A stretch of 64,000 nucleotides of DNA, taken from Lytechinus pictus. Lineage: Eukaryota > Echinodermata > Echinoidea > Temnopleuroida > Toxopneustidae. Position numbers and translations under genes: made by a program. Within the stretch, counting starts at the first letter, position 1. Each line of letters starts with the position of its first letter. Below the pieces are notes generated by a model. The model had not been told where the DNA came from, searched no databases, and was given only the letters and a program-made list of their open reading frames with translations. The stretch is from contig NC_087247.1 of assembly GCF_037042905.1 (NCBI RefSeq), positions 36,597,420 through 36,661,419 on the forward strand, given 5' to 3'. Below are positions 30,200 through 43,136 of this stretch, in pieces.

Positions 30200-32650
30200 A
30201 AGTTATGAAAAAAGCATTAAAATATAGGTCTATTTCTCTGAATTATAATCTAAATCTATCCAAAAAAATATATGTTTTACAAAATGGTCTATTTATGGTT
30301 TATAATGTTACAACACTGAGGCTCTTAAGTCTTGATCGTTCGATAAATAGAAAAAAGATCGATTATACTATAAATATATATACTCGGAGCCAATATACTA
30401 TTTATAAGAATATACTAACAGGGGTCATCCGTACTGCTAAAAAGGCATATTACCATGATCAATTTAATCAATGCAAGAATGATCTTAAAAAAACATGGAA
30501 ATTGATCAATTCTACCATCAATAATGGACCAAAGTTTTCAAAGATAACTAAGCTTATGCATAATAATTCTATTATTGAAGATAAAGTTCAGATGGCAAAT
30601 GTTTTCAACAAAGACTTTTCACAAGTTGGATTTAAGCTCTCTAGAAGTATACCAACAAACTCCCATTCATTTCATCAATATCTGGGGGATAGAAATCAAA
30701 GTTCTATGTTTTTCTCTCCTACGAACGCACAGGAGATAATTAAAATTATATCTAGCCTAAAATTAAATAAAAGTGCAGGATTTGATAACATTGATAACAA
30801 CCTTTTAAAGAAAACTATGAATTATATAATTGACCCTCTTATTTATATATTCAATTTGTCATTATCATCGGGAAATATTCCAAAATCAATGAAAATTTCT
30901 AAGATAATACCAGTCTTCAAAAAGGTGATAGCTCTTTACCAAGTAACTACAGACCGTTTTCATTGCCTACAAACTTATCTAAAATTCTTGAAAAATTGGT
31001 TCACATACGAACCATATGTTTTTTTTTAAAGCACAACATCCTATCCGATACTCAATTTGGTTTCCGGGAAAAGAGTAGCACTTCCCACGCAATACTTTCT
31101 TTAGTTCAAACAGTTGCCAAAGCTTATGACAAGTCTTCGAATACGATTGGTTTGTTTTTAGGTTTTTCAAAAGCATTCGATACAGTTGATCATAACATTC
31201 TCCTTTATAAACTTTCTCATTATGGAATAAGAGGGGAACCGCTAAAGTGGTTCAAGAATTATCTAACCGGGCGTTCACAGTTCGTTTCACTTGATTGTAA
31301 TATTTCTGAACGTAAACCTGTCCTTTGTGGAGTTCCACAGGTCAGCATTCTTGGCCCACTTTTGTTCATATATAAATGATATTGATATGTCATCTAGATT
31401 GCTTCAATTTATACTTTTCGCTGATGACTCTAATATATGTCTGTCGCACCCCGACCCAGAGCAATTGACGCAAATATTCAATGACGCACTAAAAAATGTT
31501 TCTAATTGGATAACAGCTAACAAACTCTCTCTTAACCTAGAAAAACTAGCTACATGCTATTTAGCAACAAGATTACGGCTGTACCAAAAGATGTAATTTT
31601 AAATGATACTGTCATTCAAAGAGTGCGATCTACTAAATTTTTGGGACTGATCATTGACGAAAAACTTTCTTGGAAAGCACATATTGATAATATTTGTAAA
31701 ATCATTGCTCGCAACATTGGTGTCATTAGAAAATTAAGTTACTTCTTACCCCATTATATTTTGTTATCATTGTATTCAACGTTAATTTTACCTTACTTGA
31801 ATTACGGAGTTGTTGCGTGGGGTAATGCAGCGAATTCTCAAATTAATAGACTTTTTATTTTACAAAAAAGAGTGATTCGTATTATTAGTCATGCAGAATT
31901 CAGGGCACATACAAATATTCTGTTTTTGAGAAATAAAGTCTTGAAGGTTAAAGATTTATATTTTTTTCAACTCGGACAGTTAATGTACAAGTTTATGAAT
32001 TATCGTTACCTTTTAATAATATGTTTGTAAAAAACGATACAATTCATAAGCACTTCACTCGCCAGGCGAGCTCCTTTCATTTACCTCTGAATAGAACATC
32101 GTTTGCACAGAAGACATTTGTTTTTACTGGTCCAAATTTATGGAATTCTTTTTCAAAGGATATTATACAATGTAATGCAATACAAAATTTCAAAGGAAAA
32201 CTTAAAAAATATCTTCTGAATTCATATTAGATTATCGTTTTTTCCCAAAGTAAAATTCAGAACTTAATATGTAAATGTGTTTATTAATTTATCTTTGTAT
32301 ATATGTTTAATCGTTTTATGATTTCTGTATACAGTGTATACTGAATCATTTATTTTTATTATTATTTATTTATTTTTTTTATTTTTTATTCCATATATAT
32401 ATATATATATATATATTGTTTATTTCTTTATTTTATCTTATTTTTTATTCATAAAATTTACTTATAAAAGGGGGCCTTCACCCTACAAGCTCTGCTTTTT
32501 AGTTGGTCTCCTTCACTTTCGATTTCATGGTATTATTGTATTATAAAAAATGATTTAAATGTTATATTTTGTAAATATGTATATTGAACTATCATTGTAA
32601 ATGTAAAAAGATTGAAAGAGAAAATAAATGAATTGAATTGAATTGAATTT
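30200..32650 (+). mobile_element. 5'-truncated non-LTR retrotransposon (LINE C)
   Basis: It begins in the linker upstream of the reverse transcriptase (RSINRKKIDYTINIYTRSQY) and runs to an 'aattgaattgaattgaatt' tail at about 32630-32650. The 3' UTR has (AT)n at 32394-32415. It also has the loop word CTACAAGCTCTGCTTTTTAG at about 32484, shared with LINE B, and then 'gaaaataaatgaattg'. The 5' endonuclease portion is missing. Confidence 0.9.
30205..32230 (+). pseudogene. Reverse transcriptase remnant of LINE C, several frameshifts
   Basis: Domains run in order across four frames: the pre-RT linker and fingers (30205-30950, with LKLNKSAGFDNIDNNLLKK), the palm (30963-31379, with LGFSKAFDTVDHNIL and GVPQVSILGPLLF), the catalytic FADDSN segment (31291-31596) and the thumb/C-terminus (31554-32230, with KFLGLIIDEKLSWK and NYGVVAWGNA). 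Breaks lie at about 30940, 31370, 31560 and 32025. It is close in sequence to LINE B but separately inserted and less truncated. Confidence 0.85.
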
Positions 32651-32957
32651 CATGGAATTTTTTAAATAAAATTTCCATTATTGTCACAGCTTCTCGAAAT
32701 TTGAAGATAATTGCAAAGCGCAATGATTATTTGTCGTTTGACAGCATATACTACTACTCTAACAGGATCACTGATATACTGGTAACTGATCTGTCCAGAG
32801 GTGATCTCTCCGTTTGACTATGGACCTACGTAGTACTACAACGATATGCGCTACGTTAACCACTCTTCAATTCGTCTCCTCTTGGCGCTGGATGCTAGCA
32901 TGCATGCTGTGCATGTACGACCGACGGCCGACTGAAGCTAGCTGAGCGCTATCCATC
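32651..32957 (+). promoter_or_regulatory. Presumed NDUFA5 promoter and 5' UTR
   Basis: This 300-bp stretch is the only sequence between the LINE C tail and the NDUFA5 start codon, so the transcription start should lie here or inside the retroelement. No TATA box at a convincing position is seen. The call rests on position only. Confidence 0.4.
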
Positions 32958-35900
32958 ATGTCAGGTGCTATTAAAAAGGTAAAGTTGGTGGAAAATTGTA
33001 TTCTTTTCTGCGTCAAAAGTACCTCTTATGTTTTTGGTCTATTAAGCATGAAGATTTTTGTGCGTACGGGAGTTCTTAATGTATTAAATACATGTAGATT
33101 AGAAGCGCATTCTGAACGCTTCTACATGTCTACCGGCTGCTGAATTTGACATGAAAGTGAATGTGTGGGACCGTAGTGTAAGACTAGTAGAGCTAACTTT
33201 TACTTTACTCTAAATTAGAGTTAGCTGGCACTTGGCAGCCGTCCGTTTCGAAGAGTTTTTAAACATTTCAATTTGTTTTATTTCTCCTCGTACACAGATG
33301 GCTCACGAAGGTGTAGCCGCCATTAGGGGGTTTGCAATACATTACAAGTTACAACCCCCCACTCACATCACACTACTCACGACACAGTGTCACTAGCACT
33401 GAGTAACGTTAGCAGTAGAGGCGCATGGCCAATATTGGAGACTGTCTCCAATGGCAATGTGAGAGATTATCTCCAATATCAGAGACTTTTGTAAAGAATT
33501 TGGGTATCCAATTTCAGAGACAGTCTCCAGTTTTGGAGACCTATTTCCTTTGTTTACATTTGCTGCAAAAGGATAACATTGGCGGCAAATAAAAATGTGA
33601 TAAGCAGATTCCTCATGAAAAATTACCCCTTTTTACCGTCTACTTTAAAAATTCACCTTCTACTTTTGTTTTGATAAGGATTTTTGTTGTCAATCACACA
33701 CAAAACAAATGGGCTTCTGACCTCAGTGAGACAAAATTTTGGGTGGAAAAAATCATGCTTTTGTTGGTGTTGTTTCTTTTGTCCTTTTGCAAAGCAAGTC
33801 TCCAATGTGAATGTGGGAGATTGTCTCCAATGTGAATGTGGGAGATTGTCTCCCCTATTGGAGAAAGTCTCCCATATTGGCCGTGCGCCTCTACTGACTA
33901 GATCTTTAGTTTAGAACTACGAGCACGAGGTAGTACAGGACTCGGGAGCCGCGGAACGGTTTTCAAAGTGGGCTGACCATGCAAAATATCACAATCATAT
34001 GGTCGTTTTTACGTTTTTGTACCCCCCCCCCTGCTTCTGCGGCCTCGTGCTATACTAATCTCGTAGTCGTATTCTGAACCGCGTTTGGCCCTGGATTTCT
34101 ATTCTACTAGTTGGCAAACATCGCTTCATTACAGGAGTAATATTTGCCGAAACTCCTCGCTACTCACTGGGGCTCTTTCCAGTCAGTAGCCATACAATCT
34201 TTTTTTTTTAATTAAAAAATAAAATTCATACCAAAAAGAGCAAATTTGCTAACATTGGCCTGGAAAGTGACTTCGCATTCTACTTCTACGGAAATAGAAG
34301 GAAGCCCGATGGTGGCGCTAATAAATTTCACAGCCTTGATTTAGCTTCTCGGTAATTTTATAACTGTCTAAATTCTTTGAATGCGCAATTCTTATGATTA
34401 CTTGATTAAATATGGGCACCAATAAATGAAATACCTTCTTAAACATAATTTAAGATTATTAATAGTATTGGCGATGATTACACTTTTTTGGAAATGATTT
34501 AAAACAACAATAACACTATAACAATGACTAATTTAAAAATAAATAGAAAAAACTCTACGTACCTGTCCTTGAACGAAACCAGCAGTACAAGCTTTGTTCG
34601 TTTGTCAATAATATAATATGGTCTACCAAAGTCTATACAATGAAAAGTTTGGACACTTCACAGACTTCGCGTAAACGCTTTGCGTCGATTTGCGTGTAAG
34701 ATAGTTAAGGTGCCTAGTCTTTCCCTTGTGTCTTTGATATGAATATAAATCGCACGCCCTCTTTAGGCCAAAAATTGATGTTGTCACCGTGGTACAGGCA
34801 ATGACGTCAAGAGCAAGAAAATATGAGGAACGGTGCTAAAAGGAGTCACCAAAGGACTTTTATCGATTGGTAAAAGAAATGGAACAATTTGATTAGATTC
34901 AAGATTTCATGCAATCGCATGGATGTGTTTTATCTGGACTCCAGGAATCTCCAAAGAAGTCGAAGGATCAGTTCATAAGAGAGAATTGCATGCATCGTGC
35001 CTTGATTTTCTCATGCACAGCGGCATGTAATGAATCCTTGAGTGATACAACCCCTCCCCCCCCCCCCCCCCCCCCCGGTGGGGATCTTTGATTTTTGAGA
35101 TAATTAAAAACATTTAGTCTAGATCTAGATCTCCTGCATTTTGGCTTTTGCAAGTAGAGTCTACTCCTACTACCAGCATTGATTGATCTAACAACAGTAA
35201 AGGTCCAGTCCACCCCAGAAAAATGTTGATTTTAATAAATAGAGAAAAATCAAACTAGCATAATGCTTAAAATTTAATGAAAATTGGATGAAAAATAAGA
35301 AAGTCATGACATAAGTTTTGCTTATTTTTCACAAAACAGTGATATGCACAACTCAGTGTCATGCAAATAGTCAGTCAATGATGTCCATCAGACCATCACT
35401 CACTATTTCTTTTATTTTCTATTGTTTGAATCATACAATATTTCATATTTTTTTTTACAGATTTGACAATAAGGACCAAGTTGACTGAACCATATAGTAT
35501 TAAACAATGCTAATTCCACATGTTCAGGGAGGAATTAATCGTTGTTTCACTTGACAATGAGGAGAACATTAGAATATTTCATATAATTAAATACCAAAGA
35601 AATAGTGAGTGGATGATGTCATCAGTTTCCTCATTTGCATACCAACCAGAATGTGCATATAACTGTATTGTGAAATTAAGCGAAACTTTAAAATGTCATA
35701 ACTTTCTTAATCTTATTTTTCATCCGATTTTGATGACATTTTTAGTGTTATGCTTGTTGGATTTTTCTCTTTTTATTTAAATCAGCTTTTTGTTGGGGTG
35801 GACTTGTCCGTTAACTGTTACTGTTAGGGCCTACAGCACCATTCCTTATGAAAATTGACAAAATCATTATGTGCGTATGTCTAGATCTCTAGTTGCTAAA

Positions 35901-38900
35901 AAAGTACTGCACCTGTGCTGTGGACTGTGGTCCTGTCTATAGCCTAGGCCCTAGGCCTAGATCTATTGCATGATTATTATTCTGTTTTGGCCTGAAATGC
36001 ACCAAACCAGAAAAAATAAAGGCCAAGGCCCCCATTCCAGAGGGGAGACCCTAGAAAGACCTTTGAAAGACCAAAAATTGGCTAGGTCTTGCAGCAGTCT
36101 CCAAGGTCACTGAAATTTGTCATCTATGTGGAATGGCTCAGAAAGACCCCTCAAAGAACTCTTAAAGACTGATTGATATTTCTTGTCTTACCGGACTTAG
36201 ACTTGTCCTATAGATAGATATCAATGGTCTTTCAGAGATCTTGTATGCAACAATTGATCTTTCAGAATTCTTTCCATGGACTTTTCCTTGTATTTCAATG
36301 ATCTTTTCACAGATCTTTCAATGATCTCTCATGAGTCTTACAGTGATCTCCGCAAAAATCTTTGAGAGACTGTCGAAAGATCATGGAAAGACTATTAAGA
36401 ACCTTGAAAGTCCATCGAAAGACCGCTGAAAGATCACCAAAAGACCATTTTCTTGAAAGACTGTTTTGAACCATTTCGAAAAGTTTTGGGACTCACGAGG
36501 ACTACAAAGACCATTGAAAGATCCATTAGGAATCGTGAAAGACTTTGGAGATCTTTGAAAGTTTGTTGAAGGACCTTTGAAAGACCCTTGAAAGCAAGTT
36601 TCATGGTCTTACAGCAGTCTTTTAGAGGTCTTGCTCTCTGTGGAATGGAGGTTCGGCGGCTGTCGCGCAACTCCCACTTCCCTGGTTTATCCGAAGGCAT
36701 AAACATATTTACATATGGCCATTGGCATTGAGTCCTTGTACAGATCAAGTTAGAACTTTGGTCTCTGTAAATACAGTGTAATTGGTGGGTGAAGTCAACA
36801 ACCAGAGACTGAAGCTTTGGGTCTAGAGTTGATTAGACGAGATGTAACGTTAGACTCTTAACGTTAGGCCCCGGGTCTAGGCCTAAATTTTTAGGTAAAA
36901 ATAAAATAAATAGAATCTGAATGTTCTGTCAAGAAAAGAAAAATAAGTTTCAATTTCATGATTTGAATTTTGGAGACACACAAGCAGACTATTTTCACCA
37001 ATTTGGATAGGCCCCTAGCACGTTTTCATGAAAGAGTAACTTCAACTGCCATGGCATGGGTGATGGGCATGGGAACTACTAGTACTAGTAGACCTAGATG
37101 GCTAGAAAATATCAATTTGTTTCACTGCCACACTGTCACTGCATGGGATTTATAATTTTGTTTTCAAATTGTCAGTGACGCACAACAAGATCTATGTCCC
37201 TAGGTGGATCTACAGTCCCGATCTTGGTGCCATCGACAAGATTGCGAGATAGATCTACTTTTGTCTTGCCATGTTGACATAAACATGTACCTCAAGTGAT
37301 GTTCGTGTAAGCTCCACTTCACTACCGCTACACTACGTTACACCTACCCGAACATCAAGGTACAAAACTCGCTCTGATACTCCGAGTGACAAAGGTGTGA
37401 CTTAGTGTGTATAAAACGTAAAACTCATGCAACAACACGACCTTTAAAAACAATAAAAACTAATATTCTTACATTTCACAAAGTTTCACTTTTCCACGCT
37501 TCTATCAGTCTCAAAATTGGTGATTTATAGCCAGTAACAGTTTCCTCACACGTATTAATTCACTGCCGATTCCAAAACACCGCAAATTGCGCATGCGCAG
37601 AAATCGCAGTTCAATTCATGAATATTCATGATAAGACTATAGATCAGAATCGTTTCGCTTTTGTATCAGATCTTGTATCAGAGTAGGACTGTAGATCGAG
37701 ATCTGATACAAATGCAAAACGATCCCGATCTATAGTCCTTTTCCAGGCACCCTTTCCTTTTCCAAAAAATAATAAAACGTTTTAGCTTCCGCGCTTTGCG
37801 TGGAGTAATCATTATTTTGATTTCCTCCATTTTATCCCTTTTTTGAGCGTTCACAATCACTTTTGAAAACAAGGTTCAAATCACATTAAAGTCAATTGAA
37901 TTGGATCTTATATAGGTACAAGAGAGATGGCTCCTTTTCATTTTAATTTGATGAAAGATCGAAAGCTACGTGCTTCATGCGGGAGGGGGGAGGTCCCCCT
38001 CCCTGCACCCATCCCCTAGGGAGCGTGCATTTACCGCCCCCTCCAAAATGAAAATCCTAGCTACGCGGTTGTGTTTAGGGTTCAATACCAAATCTACTCA
38101 TAAATTGCAATCAACTGAACCTGGCAAGATATATGTTGATGTACCTCACCTTTTCAACATATAAACTTGGCGAGATATCCATCTCGCCCAGTTGACATAG
38201 GTCTACATGTAAAAGTCTTTTTTGACTGACTTAGCAAGATATAATATCTTGCCATGGAAACATAATAAGGGTCCAAAGTTGTCTTTTTGTTTACTTTAGT
38301 TTAGTACTTTATACTTCTAATCAGTCCTTTTAATGTAAATTGAATTAGCATACATCCCTTCATTCTAGAATTGTATTAAAATTAATTAAATTAAACTTTA
38401 ACACTTGCCTCAGTTTTTCATTCCTATCCTATGCATTTATTCAGCAAGTCAAAGCCATATTTATCCCACAGCTCAACATAGATGGAGCTGGAGGCATAAT
38501 ATTTTGGATTCATATGTCTGATTTTGTTCTTGCAATTTCTACACAAAATTGTTGTTGTTTGCTAAACTCTAGTTTGTTTTGTAAAGCTTATACACTCTGT
38601 GTGTGTTTTTGTTTTTTTTAATGGTTTTAATAGTGTACATTTTGCACAAACTAATACAGGCCTTAAATTTCAGTATGTTACATGGCAATGACACTTTCCC
38701 CATTTCTATATTATAACACAATGGAAAAATAAAAGGGCAATTAACAAATCTTGCCAATGAGAGGAGCATCAAGGCCAGCAAACAGCATCAAAGTCCAATT
38801 GGATCAGACCATGGCCTCCAATAAATGACCTTTGGATTAATATAAGCATGATTATTCTAAATCATTGATTACTTTTTTTTCTTTTGTAGACCACTGGTTT

Positions 38901-41900
38901 GGTTGGAATAGCAGTTGAGGCTAAGCCTCATGAGGTATGTTTGATTGGTGGACTAGCCACTAAACAAGCTCTTGAACTTTTAAGATTAAATTTAAAGGAC
39001 AAGTCCACCCCACGAACAGTATATAATAAAAAGAGAAAAATCCAACAAGCATAACACTGAAAATTTCATCAAAATCGGATGTAAAATAAGAAAGTTATGA
39101 CATTTTAAAGTTTTATATGCACATCCTGGTCAGTATGCAAATGAGGAGACTGATGACGTCATCCACTCACTATTCCTTTTGTATTTTATTATATGACATA
39201 TATGAAATATTCAAATTTTCTCCTCATTGTCAAGTGAAACAACGATTAATTCTTCCCTGAACATGTGGAATTAGCATTGTTTAATACTATATAGCTCAGT
39301 CAAGTTGATCCTTATTGTCAAATCTGTAAAAAATGAAATATTGTATAATTCAAACAATAAAAAACAAAAGAAATAGTGAGTGAGGGACATCATCAACTGT
39401 CTCATTTGCTTGTAACTGAGTTGTGCATATCGCTGTTTTGTGAAAAATAAGCAAAACTTTAAAATGTCATAACTTTCTTATTTTACATCCGATTTTGATG
39501 AAATTTTCAGCATTATGCTAGTTTGATTTTTCTTTATTTTTTCAAATCAACATTTTTCTGGGGTGGACTTGACCTGTAATAAGTGTATGGATTAAGATGG
39601 TAAGAACAAAAAGATAACTTCAAAGATAAATTGTATTTCATGAACTGTTTGGCAAGTACATGTATATTCAAATGGTATTTATCGGTCTTGAATTGATAAA
39701 TAAAGATTTTCAAAGTAGATTATATTGGGGATGTGATAGGAATCTAGTATGGTACTGAACAATGACAGTTATCATTGAAAGACATTCTTGAGCAAATTGA
39801 TCACCCTTATTTGATGTGACGTCTGTTTTTTTTTTTCATTATTAATATTTGTATTATGTTTATATGTTGCCTTTAAGGCTTTATTTGCAGCATAATGAAA
39901 TTAAGAACCTTATAAATTTACCTATCAAAGAGTGAATTAGTACCACTTTTATAATATTTTCTAATAATCTGTACTTTACAAATCTTCACAATGTTCCTAA
40001 AGCTTCAGCAGATGAAAATAATTTTTTAGGTAAACTTGTTTCAAAAAGTTCATGTTTTGTTGTTCGTGATTGAATTTAATGTTTGATTACTGAAGAATCA
40101 AATAAAACTGTTAGTTAAGGACTCTTGAATTTGTGAGATTATAGAAATATGATAGTGTAGTTCAACAATGATAAAGTGCAAGGTAATGATCAATATTTAA
40201 TTATTATTTTTCATTGATTGCAGTCTCTTTGTACACTTTGTGAAAATAGTAATAGAACACTATGAATGAAAGAAATCTAAATCCATTTTTACCAACATTT
40301 TATTTGTACATTTTTATATATCCTTTTGCATTTTTTTATGTTTGATAATGTACAGAAATTGAGGATATTGTATAGCAAGATCCTGGCCTCTTTACAACAG
40401 ATGCCAAAAGAGGCATCTTACAGACAGTACACTGAACAGGTTGTTAATGACAGGCTCTCTATTGTGCAATCAGTAAGTTAACCATCCTCTTGATTACCAT
40501 CAGTAAAAGAATTTAGGTTATTATCGTTTTTAGGTTAAGTCAGGTATCACTGGTCTGTAGAGTTCTTGAAATAAAAAAGAAAAAAGATTGAAAGTCTTGC
40601 ATTTGATGCAGGTACATGTACCAATATGAAGTGAATATGTTCCTTAACAAGAGTGTCGCTAGGGCGAGCACATAATACGCCGCCTGTAATGTGGAAAATG
40701 GAGCTATTGGTCAAGCAAGAAGAGTGAAAGGTGGCGAACTTGACCTTTGACCTTTTGACCTAAAAATCAATAGGCTTCCTGGGATCCATGCTAGTATCAT
40801 ACAAACCAAATTATATAAGCCTAGGGTACGTTAAGTTATCGCGTTTACAAGGACTTCAGAAGGGCAAGATGAAAGCATGTCACTGTGACCTTTACCTTTT
40901 GACCTCAAAATCATTAGGATTCCTTGGATCCATGCTAGTATCATACACACCAAATTTGTGAGCCAAGCTTAAGTTAAACTGAAGTTATTGCGTTTACAAG
41001 GACTTCAGAAGGGAAAGATGAAAACACGTCACTGTGACCTTTGACCTATAGACCTCAAAATCAAAAGTCTTCTTGGGATCCATGGTAGTATCATACACAC
41101 CAAATTATATGAGCCTAGGTTAATAGGTTAAGTCAAACTGAAGTTAGCGTGTTTACAAGGAAAAGTTAACGGACGGACACCAAGCCTGATGTCATAATAC
41201 GTCTTGTCTAGGACGGGTGCATAAAAATGACAATGGTATTGATTATATCATACCAAAACCTATATTTCTGGATTAATATCCTAAACAATGGGATTTTCCA
41301 TAATCAGTATACTGTATCGATATGTGTTAAACTGTTATTGCTGTGGATAATATGAAATAAAAAATGATGGTTGTAGTTGTACAGTATATTGTGTTGGTAC
41401 ATGGAAATTTACTTTTGTCATGAATAGTCCTGACCCAAATGAAAATAACTAGATTTTTTTCTTTTTAGGCTTTTTCGGTATAAAACCTGAAATATGTAAT
41501 CCATCAAAGAATAAAAGAGTTAAGAATTTTGATAATTATGTTCCATAAATTATGTAAATTCCATAGATTTCCTTTCATTAATGGAATCAAGATTCATGAT
41601 GACTGAATATAGTTTTCTCATAGATAATGTGTATGATAAAATGGATGCACAGGTAAAATGGTTTCTAATTTTTACAGGAAATTGTATTTTGACATTATCT
41701 GTGATCTTCACCTTTCAGTTGTTCATTATTATCAGTATAATTTTTCATTCTAATTTTCAGGAAGGAGATGTCCAGAAAGTGGAACAGAAGCTCAATGCAG
41801 GCCAAATAGAAGAAGTTGTTTTACAAGTAAGATACTAGCCTTTTGACAAACCTCCACAATTATGTTTTTCTTACTATTGCATTGCACGCCTTTTGATTCC

Positions 41901-42418
41901 TGTTGGCAGGGTAAATACATGATTATTTGTTGCTCTCTATTAGGGTACAAAATTACAACAATTGACCAGCCAAAATGATAGACACATTGTGGATATGTGT
42001 AAGATAAGCAATCATCTGACAGAGAGCTTCTATAAGTAATGGATTTAAAACAAAAATTCCCTACCCCAAAAAAAGTAATAACAAAAATAACTTAAGCATA
42101 TATTAAAGTTGTTCATGAATACATGTGTAGTTCTTTAGATCAGTTTGATGAAACAGCCTCCCAGGCCTTCATTTTAGGAAGAAGCCAGGCTCTCACTTGC
42201 TAGTGAACCTGTATTTTGGCATTCTAAATTCTAGTGTTGAATAGTCGTTAAGTCATGGGTTACTTTTATAAACGGCTTTGTGAAACCCCACCTTGGCTCT
42301 TTGTCTTTATTTCTTGCAGGCAGAAGCTGAACTCTCACTTGCAAGGAAGATGGCGGACTGGAAGGCATGGGAACCTCTTAGAGGAGACGCCCCTCCTGGA
42401 CAATGGAAGTGGCCTTGA
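32958..42418 (+). CDS. NDUFA5: NADH dehydrogenase [ubiquinone] 1 alpha subcomplex subunit 5 (complex I)
   Basis: NDUFA5 is an accessory subunit of the matrix arm of mitochondrial complex I. Coding exons: 32958-32978, 38890-38934, 40356-40472, 41761-41826 and 42320-42418. All are phase 0 and all have GT-AG boundaries (for example AAG|gtaaag, tttgtag|ACC, CAA|gtaaga). The 115-aa product is as long as the human protein (116 aa) and reads [16 protein letters not shown]..., [53 protein letters not shown] and [13 protein letters not shown]...PPGQWKWP, all hallmark stretches of the family. There is no cleavable presequence, as is usual for this subunit. Exon 1 codes only seven residues. Intron 1 (5.9 kb) is filled with repeats. 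Likely polyadenylation signals are AATAAA at 42809 and 43017. All residues are in frame, so the gene should be functional. Confidence 0.95.
33230..33340. repeat. Repeat family B fragment
   Basis: The words 'ggcagccgtccgtttcga', 'tttttaaacatttcaatttg' and 'tttctcctcgt' match the blocks at about 9410-9500 and 51800-51865. It lies in NDUFA5 intron 1. Confidence 0.55.
33413..33896. mobile_element. MITE with CAGTAGAGGCGCA(C/T)GGCC termini
   Basis: The left end CAGTAGAGGCGCATGGCCAA pairs with the right end TTGGCCGTGCGCCTCTACTG. Adjacent to both ends are several copies of 'ggagactgtctccaat' or 'gggagattgtctcc', themselves near-palindromic. 484 bp in NDUFA5 intron 1, no transposase frame. The 8-bp flanks do not match. 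Confidence 0.8.
35198..35813. mobile_element. MITE family A, copy 3
   Basis: The ends are TAAAGGTCCAGTCCACCCC and GGGGTGGACTTGTCCGTTAA. The middle includes 'gttcagggaggaattaatcgttgtttcacttgac', which copy 4 has in complement. NDUFA5 intron 1. Confidence 0.8.
35962..36830. repeat. Repeat family B copy, interrupted by a second element
   Basis: The left part (35965-36026, 'ttctgttttggcctgaaatgcacc') and right part (36655-36830, 'ggctgtcgcgcaact', 'acatatggccattg', 'tctgtaaatacagtg', 'agagactgaagctt') correspond to consecutive parts of the copy at about 9566-9835. The sequence between them is foreign. NDUFA5 intron 1. Confidence 0.7.
36030..36651. mobile_element. Inserted element with CCATTCCA(G/C)AG termini and AAAGACC repeats
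   Basis: The left CCCATTCCAGAGGGGAGACC and right CTCTCTGTGGAATGGAGG ends are imperfect inverted repeats. Internally the word 'gaaagaccattgaaagac' (either strand) is repeated more than ten times with variation. It splits the family B repeat, so it inserted later. Confidence 0.7.
37634..37737. repeat. Hairpin repeat, GACTATAGATC termini
   Basis: The left GACTATAGATCAGAATCG and right CGATCCCGATCTATAGTC pair, and the pairing continues through 'ttgtatcagatct'/'agatctgatacaa'. About 104 bp foldback in NDUFA5 intron 1. Confidence 0.75.
38992..39579. mobile_element. MITE family A, copy 4
   Basis: The ends are TTAAAGGACAAGTCCACCCC and GGGGTGGACTTGACCTGTAA. It is the cleanest copy in the window, 588 bp, with long inverted arms and the central words 'ctgaacatgtggaattagcattg'. 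NDUFA5 intron 2. Confidence 0.85.
40640..41215. repeat. Tandem repeat of ~145 bp units with TGACCTTTGACC
   Basis: About three units contain 'gtgacctttgacct..tgacctcaaaatca', 'cttgggatccatgctagtatcatacacaccaaat' and 'gtttacaaggacttcagaagg'. The block ends with 'acggacggacacc' and 'cgtcttgtctaggacgggtgcat', which mirrors the start 'gtcgctagggcgagcac'. Related in plan to the 15.5-16.8 kb array. A single unit-like segment is at 17640-17790. NDUFA5 intron 3. Confidence 0.75.
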
Positions 42419-43136
42419 ACTCTTATATTGTAGTTTTATTGGGTTCTTGGTTTAAAATATGATGCAGTGAATGGCAGTGATGTTTTATGCATAGTAATTG
42501 CATTGGGTTCTGCATGTTCACCAAACTTCAGACTTGACTTAATGTAATCTACCAAGTGATGAATATGTTGTGTTGGAGGGATTCATTTATTTAGAAAACT
42601 GATGTTATTCTTAAGTTCAATAATTCAAAGGTAAAATATAATTCTTTGTCTGTTTGAAGTAAAATATATCTGTATTATCAATCTTGCAGTCTACATCAGT
42701 TTATGCAAGTATTTTTATTGAGTAGAAATAACCACAACAAATTGAATGTAAACATTTAACATTTCTCTTTTGATCATTATTTGCTAATGCCTCGCGTTGA
42801 GTTATTGCAATAAACTTTTTAAACGTGTACATCGGTTATCAACTTTCTGAAGACATGTTCCCAAGAATACATTGATATTTGTAGCCTGGACTTTCATCTC
42901 TTGCTTATTTGTATTTCACCCAATTTCTACAAGCTTTTGTCCACTTGAACGACATGTATATTCACCAATTGATAAGTATTACATATGGTGATTTATTTGC
43001 GTGTGTATGATATACTAATAAAAAATGTCTGATGAAGCTGATTGATCTTGTGTACTATAATTTTTCATCTTGTAAACCAACATAGTGATGATGCCTCAGA
43101 TCTATAGACATGTTATAGCCATGTTATGATTACAAC

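Noticed and set aside
34909-35091. 60-aa frame ending in a proline run
   Set aside because: The proline run is a poly-C tract; intronic and without splice support.
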